NCBI GenBank assembly: GCA_017979445.1
Contig: CM030705.1
Span: forward strand, 18,303,614 to 18,367,613
Direction: 5' to 3'
Origin: Akebia trifoliata
Taxonomy: Eukaryota > Streptophyta > Magnoliopsida > Ranunculales > Lardizabalaceae
DNA: 64,000 nt
Made by a program: the position numbers and the translations under genes. Under the pieces are notes generated by a model. The model was not told the origin of the DNA. It did no database searches and saw only the letters and a program-made list of their open reading frames with translations. Below, piece by piece: positions 57,169 through 64,000 of this stretch; the first letter of the stretch is position 1; each line of letters begins with the position of its first letter.

Positions 57169-57276
57169 AGCCCGATCACCTAACCCAGGGGAGGGAAAAA
57201 TTCGAACTACGTCTTGGTCTGATCCCAAAATTCTGGAGTACATAGGCAACCTGAGAAGTTACTTCAGGCCCGATCA
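57169..57276 (+). other. Conserved post-integrase motif (E2)
   Basis: Counterpart of 23250-23355 (E1) and 42591-42700 (E3), with 'gaactacgtcttggtctga' and 'aggcaacctgagaagttact'. The inner palindrome is partly lost here. Confidence 0.75.
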
Positions 57277-57565
57277 TATCAAAATAAAAAAATAGATTCC
57301 TTGACAAAGAAAAAATCTAAAAAGAAAAAAATTCAAAAAAAAAAAAAGAATTATCTTCAAAATGGGGAAGAAAATTCAAGGCAAAATAAAATAAATGCCA
57401 CACAAGGGGCATTCGGATTTTTGAGCCTCAAAATCCCTTTCTTTTTATACCCAGTCCTAAGCTTACCTATAAAAGTCCTCCTATGTACCGTGCGAAAAGT
57501 CAAGGAAGATAGTAAAGTATGATTAGACAGCCATTCCATAAGGGAGAAAAGAAAAAAAAGGCTTG

Positions 57566-57761
57566 CTAGGTTGAAAACCCAAAAAGGGCGACCTAGGCAA
57601 AAATTAAGGCAAACTTGCAAGGTTGAAAATCTAAAAGGACAACTTTGGCAACAATCAGATCAAAGAAAAAAGAAAACTCGCTAGATTGAAAACCTAAAAA
57701 GGCGATTTAGGCAAAAAATAAAGCAAACTCGCTAGATTGAAAACCTAAAAAAGCGATCTAG
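57566..57761 (+). other. Array of four small hairpins downstream of integrase (E2)
   Basis: Units at 57566-57596, 57618-57647, 57681-57710 and 57732-57761. Outer arms are CTAGGTTG with CGACCTAG, CAAGGTTG with CAACTTTG, CTAGATTG with CGATTTAG, and CTAGATTG with CGATCTAG. All pair if G-U is allowed, although they differ from the E1 arms. AAAA follows each 5' arm, and A-rich loops replace GAAA. Confidence 0.72.
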
Positions 57762-58627
57762 GTAAAAAGAAAAATAGAAGAGAAGCTAGAGTAGTCCAAG
57801 CTGAAATATCAGAAGTCCGAATAATCAAGTTCAATACTTAACTTAAACCAGACACAGACTCAGAAGCCACAAGTATCTTGTCTACGATTGATCTAAAAAA
57901 AGTTTGCTTTCCTAAGTGAATCAAAGGGAGAAGGGTGAATTCCATGATGAGTCTCTAAAAGAAATATCTTGTTTTCTTGAGCCTGACTCAAAATCTTTAA
58001 TAAAATTAATCAAAATTAAAAGTTGGATCATTATTGCGCTTGTGGTAATCAAATATTTCAAACCTTCATACAATGGGCATTTTATTTTTACTCTAAACAT
58101 GTAGTTTCCCCCTTTATACTAGGGGCATTTTTTTAATTTTTACACGATGTATTCAATTATCTCCAATGCCATGTTTATTGTCAAACTAGAGGCCTTTTGT
58201 TTTTAAGCAATGTTAATCCTAAAAGATAATGGGAACTCCAAATTTAAGGTTACCCTCTTGATAACAGTTTCTCGAAAAACCCTTGAGGTTCAAAAGACAT
58301 AAAAACTCAGGTTTTAAATTCATAAAACTTTTTGATAAAACCTTTGAGTGTCAAACAAAAGCATTCTTGATCTCATATTTTGATTTTTGCGTAGAGAATA
58401 ACTTATTTACCTAGAGTAGGAGATATGACATTCTTTTGTTCCCAGATTCTTTTCCAGATCTATTTATTCTTAGATTCGATCATTCTCTTCTAGACTTATT
58501 CATTCGTTACCCGATTCTATCGTTATTCTTTAGATTCATTTTCAATCTTCTCCAGATTTATTTTAATCATTCTTCTCCAGATTCATTCTTTCTTTTCCAA
58601 AATTCATTCATTCCTCAACCAATTTTG

Positions 58628-58856
58628 CTCAGATGTCGCCAAGGGTTATCTTGGATTTTGTTCAGTTGCCACCTTGGATTTTGCTCAGATGCCGCCAAGG
58701 GTTATCTTGGATTTTATTCAGATGCTGCTAAGGGTTATCTTGGATTTTGCTCAGATGCCGCTAAGGGTTATCTTGGATTTTGCTCAGATGCCGCCAAGGG
58801 TTAACTTGGATTTTGCTCAGTTGCCGCCAATGATTATCTTGGATTTTGCTCAGTTA
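58628..58856 (+). repeat. Short 33-bp tandem array (E2 3' UTR)
   Basis: About seven units related to the E1 array ('gccaagggttatcttggatt', 'ttgctcagatgcc'), one shortened. Far fewer than the 24 of E1, and the 34/37-bp classes are nearly absent. Confidence 0.92.
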
Positions 58857-58875
58857 TTGCCGAGGGTTTTCTCTG

Positions 58876-58995
58876 AATTATGCTCAGTTTATGCTCAAAT
58901 TATGTTCAGTTATGCTTAGTTTATGCTCAGATTATGCTCAGTTATGCTCAATTTATGCTCAGTTTATGCTCAATTTATATTCATTTTATGCTCAG
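58876..58995 (+). repeat. Short-period array of TTATGCTCAG-like units (E2 3' UTR)
   Basis: Ten or so copies of a 10-12-bp word (tatgctcagtt / tatgctcaaat). E1 has a shorter run at about 26300-26350. It appears to be a fragment of the 33-37-bp unit amplified on its own. Confidence 0.85.
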
Positions 58996-59301
58996 ATTTT
59001 ACTCAGTTCCATCTTAAACTCTTTGAAATTTATCACAAATTTTAAGTCACACACTTGCACAGTTGTTACATCAGTCAAGGAGAATTTTCTAAAATTCAAG
59101 GATCTGACACTGCCAGTAAGAGCTCGCGCTCAAGGACCTGACATTTTTTTAAATTTGGGGAGAGCTCTACCCTCAAGGATCCGAACACCCTGACGAAATG
59201 CTAAATCAGACTGCAAAATGAACTGTCACTAACTTTGGCATTTGAATATCGCACTATCTACCAAAATAGATTTGCTATCTAGTTTGCTTCAACCCTCTGT
59301 T

Positions 59302-59314
59302 AAAGAGGGGCATC
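59302..59314 (+). other. E2 polypurine tract
   Basis: AAAGAGGGGCATC just before the 3' LTR, as in E1 and E3. Confidence 0.88.
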
Positions 59315-61049
59315 TGTAGACACCTCATTTTTGCATTCGTCTGATTAATCAACTCGTCAATCTAATTTCAACAGTTCCCAATGATGGATGATTATTCCAA
59401 TGCTTTATTTGTTAATAGATATGTTTCAAAAATCCAGATGAGGTATCTCGAACTAACAAAATTGTAGAAACCATGCTACGCTAGAAAAATATGACCTCAG
59501 AAACATAGAAAGCATCATCTTGCAAACAAAAAGAAGCTTCACGATAAAAATCACCAAAAAATGATCAAATTACCAAAATACCCCTAACCTTGAAACATCC
59601 CTAGAGCCTACGTTACGCTTAGAAAAACTTATTCAAACACATAAAACAACAAATCGAAACCAAATAAATCATTTCGCCAATTTTTATAAAATTTGACAAA
59701 ATTACAAAAATGCCCCTCATAAAGTTCACGATCATTTCACACAAATTTTTTTATAAATGACACAAACCAATATTTTCATTGAATTCCTTACGAAAAATCG
59801 ATTCTAAAACATCCTGGAACATAAAAAACCAACTTAAAATGCAAAAAGTCCTCTCCGAGGGCAAAATGGTAATTTCACAATTTTAATAATTAAAATTTTT
59901 GAAATTAATAAATAAAATATTAAATAATTAAAGTGAAATATTAATAAAAATTAATTTAAAAATTTGAAGTAAAAAAATCGATCAATTAGGCTCTCAGGCA
60001 AAATTGTTGAGGGTTGCCAAGATTTTTCTTTAAGGACCCCTCCATTGTCCAAAGAATTAAAGATATAATAGAGGGGGGTTCTTCAAAAAATTAAAGTCAA
60101 TCAAGCAAGACTAAATTCAAAAAAATAAAGTCATCTAAGTAAGACTAAAGTCAAAAAATTAAAGTCAATTAATTAAGACTAAAGTCAAGATATTAAAGTC
60201 AATCAATTAAGACTAAAGTCAAAATCTTAAAGTCAATCAAATAAGACCAAAAGTCAAAACCCTAATAAAGTTCTAATTAAATAATAACTCTATTTAATAG
60301 AATTCTAACTAAAATACAACTGTACCTAAAACAATTCTAATTAAAATACAACTCTACCTAAAACAATTCTAACTGAAATACAACTCTAACTAAAAGAATT
60401 CTAATTAAACACTAATTCTATCTAAATCAACCCTTAAAAAAATCTATAAATAGGGGTCCTCACACCCTATTTTCGTATCAAATCATAAATCCTAAGAGAA
60501 GTAGGTCAAAAAGTCCCCCTCCAGCCTCCCATAAATCCCTAGTTTTTTAGTCCTAACTCCTTACCTAACACCCATACTTCGATTTTAGCTTGAAAACACC
60601 TAGAAGCCCTTCAAAAACACCCCAAAATCTATAACAAATTCAAAAAATCCAGATCTAAGAAAGAGATACCTTACCTTGGAGATCAAAAATCATATCCAGA
60701 GATAAAACGGAGTAAGGAGTACGGTACAAGAGAGCGTTTTATCAGATCTGGAATAGAATCGTTGCATTCGAAGGTAAAATTTCTTTTATTTTTTTTATCT
60801 AGGTTTTTTGTTAGCAATATAATCTTATTTGGGATATGTAGAGACCGGCATTGACCGGTCGGGGTTGGTGCCTAACACCTTCTAACTTCGTAATGTGATC
60901 TCCAGATTCAATTTTTCTTTAGTAGATTAGTTGTTTTTATCCATTTCGAGTTTACATTCGGTTCGTAGACCGTAATAACTAGGTGGCGACCCCCAAACCT
61001 CAAGGGTCAAAAGCGGATCCACGCACCCCGCGAATCGAGGGCGCTTTCA
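59315..61049 (+). repeat. E2 3' LTR
   Basis: Same as 49670-51403 with scattered substitutions (for example several in the first 70 bp). TATA at 60445-60452. The GC hairpin near the end has lost pairing (GATCCACG versus CGCGAATC). Ends TTTCA followed by ATGAC. Confidence 0.96.
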
Positions 61050-61054
61050 ATGAC
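61050..61054 (+). repeat. Target-site duplication of E2 (right copy, ATGAC)
   Basis: Matches 49665-49669. Confidence 0.95.
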
Positions 61055-62012
61055 CTTCCAAGAGTAAGATCTAGGTTGTGCTAGTCGATACAACCCTTAA
61101 TATGTTTTCTACTAATCCCAACTTTGTTGATTACAAAATATTCAGTCCATTAAATTAAATTGGCCAATAAAAATTATTGGGACTTTGTACCCATTTGAGT
61201 TTGGGCCGATTCGACCCAATGGATCTGAAAATTCTACTTGAATCACTTTATCTACTATTTTTAAGTTAATTAGTCTAATTGGTCCATGTTTTGATCAATG
61301 AGATCTATTTACCAATTGGGCTAACTGGTTTAAATAGACATTGATCGGTATGTCTCGTCAGTTATATTATTGGGTTGGACCGGTATTACGGGTTCAATTT
61401 AAGCGATGTGGACCGGTCCACCCACTTACCTTTTGGTTAGATTAAAGAAAGGCAACCCGGGAGCACTTATGGTCGATTCGAGTCATGGCCTAATAAAAAC
61501 GCACCTAAGTTCTAGACTTTCTATATGATTGAGGCTAGGTTAGGACAAAATTTAGGTCACTTCAGCGCGAAACATCGATATATTATCCTAGTATTACCTG
61601 GTCAAGCAGTGTGTGGTGCCCCAGTTTGATATACTCGAAGGTACTGTACTGAAGTTGTAGCGTTCACGGACGTCCTCCGTGTCTCGAAGGACCAGGTTAG
61701 CTTAGATCTGACTACTGAGTTTATAAGGACATGACATGATGCAAATATGCGTATGTATGCTCGTGAGTGTGTGCAAAGGGATAAAATGCGTCCGGGGCGT
61801 TTTTCGCAAATATCCACCATACAAATCAAATACATCTAATTATCAATCCAATCAATATAGATAAACAATTAAATATATCTAATCACATGCCTATGAAATA
61901 AATGACAAAATCTAGCCTAATCTAAGAGTCTCATTGAGTCAACTGGGTTGACTCGAGGAAAAAATCAACCTAAGGATAGTCTTGGATTGGGTCAAGTTTG
62001 ATCCTCAATTAT
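61055..62012 (-). other. E3 leader, primer-binding-site-proximal part
   Basis: Untranslated sequence of E3 between its primer-binding site and the E2 insertion. No gene recognised; the 77-codon minus frame at 61602-61835 has no family features. Confidence 0.65.
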
Positions 62013-62030
62013 CCCTAGTAGAGTCGCCAC
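62013..62030 (-). other. E3 primer-binding site
   Basis: Minus strand GTGGCGACTCTACTAGGG directly following the LTR end ...ATTTCA; same motif as in E1 and E2. Confidence 0.78.
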
Positions 62031-62573
62031 TGAAATCGTCTCGACCCCTGACCATCCGCTAAATAGCGGATTAGGTATCCGATCTACGTATCTCGAAAAT
62101 TTTTAAAGAATATGGAGTCGTCACTTAGTTTAGGTCTAGGAACCAAAATTAACTCCAAATGGATATTGGTCAGTCTGTGGATCAAAGAGATGGGTAAGGG
62201 GTCAGGTTACGGGTTTCGAAAGGTGTTAGGCACCGAACCCGCCTGATCAAGATGATCAGTCTCTACTATGATTAAAATATGTCCTACGGTCAACATTCAA
62301 AGACTAAAGGTCAAACTAAGATCTAATCATCATCAAATCGCATCGGATTTACTAAACAAATCCTACGGCTAAAATAATTACATGGATTCTCGAATTTTGC
62401 ATAAATAAATCCCACGATTTAATAAGGTTTACGTGGCGCCAAAAATTAATAGATCAATTCGGCCACATTTTGAATAATATGAAATCGATTTTCAATGCCA
62501 CGTATACAACATTAGTGAATTGGCTCAATGACGACATTTTATCAAAGAATTCAATTTTTTTGAATTGCCACGT
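62031..62573 (-). repeat. E3 5' LTR, partial (cut by E4)
   Basis: Near word-for-word match with 36815 to about 37350, the same end of the 3' LTR. It stops at 62573 where E4 begins. The remaining 3.4 kb or so should lie beyond E4, outside the window. Confidence 0.9.
62569..62573 (+). repeat. Presumed target-site duplication of E4 (left copy, CACGT)
   Basis: The five bases before the E4 LTR. The right copy would be outside the window, so this is an inference. Confidence 0.5.
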
Positions 62574-64000
62574 TGTAGACACCTCATTTTTGCACTCGCC
62601 TGATTAATCAATCGTCAACCCGATCGCAATGATTCCCAATGATGGATGTTTATTCCATTGCTTTATTTTGTTACTAGATATGTTTCAGAAATCCGGATGA
62701 GGTATATCGAATTGACAAAATTTTAGAAACCACACTACGCTAGAAAATTACGACACTAAAAATATAGAAATCATAATCTTGCAGACCAAAAAGAAGCTTC
62801 GCGATAAAAATCACTCAAAAATGACCAAATTACCAAAATACCCCTAACCCTAAAACATCCTTAGAGCCTACGTTACGATTAGGAAAACTCATTCAAATAC
62901 ATAAAATAACAAATCGAAATCAAATAAATCATTTCGCCAATTTTCACAAAATTTGACAAAATTACGAAAATGCCCCTCATAAAGTTCACGACCATTTCAT
63001 ACAAAAAACTTCATAAGTGACAAAAACCAATACTCCCATTGAATTCCTTACGAAAAACTGATTCCAAAACATCCTGGAATATTAAAAAATGATTTAAAAC
63101 GTAAAAAATCCTCTCCGAGGGCAAAATGGTAATTTCACAAATTTAATAATTAAAATTTTGAAATTAATAAATAAAATATTAAATAATGTAAAGTGAAACA
63201 TTAATAAAATAAATTTAAAAATTTTAAACTAAAAATCGATCAATCAGGCTTTCAGGCAAAATTGTTGATGGTTGCCAAGATATTTATTCAAGGACCCCTA
63301 TCTGGGGGCCCAAAGAATTAAAGATATAATAAAAGGGGGTTCTCCAAAAAAAGTCAATCAAGTAAGACTAAAGTCAACCTTAAAGTCAATCAAGGAAGAC
63401 TAAAGTCAAGATATTAAAAGCCAACCAAGAAAGACTAAAGTCAAAGTATTAAAGTCAATCTCATAAGACTAAAGTCAAAACCCTAAATTAAAATCCTAAT
63501 CTAAACTAATCAAGTCAATCTCATAAGACTAAAGTCAAAAGCCTAATCTAAACTAATCAAGTCAATCTCATAAGACTAAAGTCAAAATCCTAAATTAAAA
63601 CCCTAAAGACTAAGTCAATCTCATGAGACCAAGTCTAAACCCTAATTGAAACCCTAAAAGAACCCTAATCAAACCTAATTCTCCTAAAAACTTTATAAAT
63701 AGGAGCCTCTGCACCCTATTTTCGTATCAAAGAAAAAACTTAGGAAAAGTAGGTGTTGAAGCCTCCACAACCTCTCCAAAACCCTAATTTTGGAGTCCCA
63801 ACTCCTTACCTAACACCCCTACTTCGATTTTAGCCTGAAAAACACCTAGAAACCTCTCAAAAACACCTAAAAAATCTACAACAAATTTGAAGCACCCAGT
63901 CCAAGAAGGAGATATCTTACCTCGGAGATCAGAAATCAGATCCGGAGATAGAACGAACTAAGGAGTACGGTATAAGGAGCAGTTCACCAGATCTGAGGGA
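62574..64000 (+). mobile_element. E4: 5' part of an LTR of the E1/E2 family, running off the window
   Basis: Begins TGTAGACACC and follows the E1 LTR to the 'caccagatctgaggga' point just before the splice-donor-like site. It is closer to E1 than to E2: it keeps AAACCCTAA words and 'ggagcctc' after the TATA box (63694-63701). Whether it is a full element or a solo LTR cannot be told. Confidence 0.93.

Larger units (their letters stand above)
49670..61049 (+). mobile_element. E2: complete non-autonomous Tat-type retrotransposon carrying a host gene copy (11.4 kb)
   Basis: LTRs of 1734 and 1735 bp (TGTAGACACC...TTTCA) enclose a primer-binding site, a leader with a captured CP31-like gene, the leader module shared with E1, the same RT-start/integrase-end remnant as E1, the hairpin array, a short 33-bp array and the polypurine tract. 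The LTRs differ by a few percent by eye, so E2 is clearly older than E1. ATGAC flanks it. It has no working protein of its own. It interrupts the E3 leader between primer-binding site and gag, in opposite orientation. Confidence 0.96.
36815..62573 (-). mobile_element. E3: coding but decayed Tat-type Ty3/gypsy retrotransposon, interrupted by E2 and E4
   Basis: On the minus strand: partial 5' LTR (62573-62031), primer-binding site, leader, [E2 inserted at 49670-61049], gag, protease, RT, RNase H, archaeal-like RNase H, integrase, 3' UTR with hairpin and tandem arrays, polypurine tract, and a 3' LTR of about 4.0 kb (40829-36815). The 5' LTR is cut by E4 at 62574 and continues outside the window. 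Gene order with a second RNase H between pol and integrase is the mark of the Tat lineage. Stops and frameshifts occur in every gene, and one catalytic Asp of the second RNase H is lost, so it is inactive now. It is the oldest of the four elements by nesting. Confidence 0.92.

Noticed and set aside
1..64000. tRNA or rRNA genes
   Set aside because: Looked for A/B-box and cloverleaf-like stretches and rRNA words on both strands while reading; none convincing. The TGG-initial blocks after LTRs are primer-binding sites, not tRNA genes.

Overview
This window looks like nuclear DNA of an angiosperm. It has a RING / degenerate-kinase / WD40-type gene with a GT splice donor, a copied chloroplast ribonucleoprotein gene, and a dense, nested set of plant retrotransposons. 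No species can be named from the sequence alone. Most of the 64 kb is transposable-element DNA. The only stretch that reads as an intact host coding exon is on the minus strand at about 4.46-6.20 kb.

Layout. 0.57-2.04 kb: 3' end of a decayed LINE (minus). 4.46-6.20 kb: first exon of a RING + pseudokinase + WD40 gene (minus), with a GA microsatellite in its leader. 7.6-9.8 kb: both genes of a decayed PIF/Harbinger DNA transposon (minus). 10.65-13.76 kb: one LTR plus a broken gag of a Ty3/gypsy element (plus). 15.48-29.9 kb: a plant-mobile-domain-like pseudogene (plus), split by element E1. 30.5-31.9 kb: a DUF7745-like pseudogene. 32.85-34.17 kb: an Athila-type integrase fossil (minus).

Four related Tat-type Ty3/gypsy elements dominate. 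E1 (16539-28424, plus) is complete: 5-bp target duplication CTATC, LTRs that differ at only three sites by eye, and almost no coding sequence. E3 (minus, 36815 to past the window end) is the coding relative: gag, protease, RT, RNase H, a second archaeal-like RNase H and integrase, broken by stops and frameshifts, with LTRs of about 4.0 kb. E2 (49670-61049, plus, target duplication ATGAC) sits inside the E3 leader. E4 (62574 to the window edge, plus) sits inside the E3 5' LTR. E1 and E2 share an internal deletion joining the start of RT to the end of integrase, so they form a non-autonomous subfamily that would need proteins from an E3-like partner.

Most notable observations. (1) E2 carries, in sense orientation in its leader, a copy of a nuclear gene for a two-RRM chloroplast ribonucleoprotein (CP31-like), from transit peptide to RRM2. 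(2) Downstream of integrase, E1, E2 and E3 share an array of 3-4 small hairpins whose stems vary but still pair. (3) The 33-37 bp tandem array in the 3' UTR is also built of hairpin units, with paired changes CCAAG/CTTGG to CCGAG/CTCGG. (4) The E1 leader holds a duplicated module with 10-bp palindromes, reminiscent of retroviral dimer-initiation hairpins. All structural claims come from reading by eye and need folding and alignment tests.
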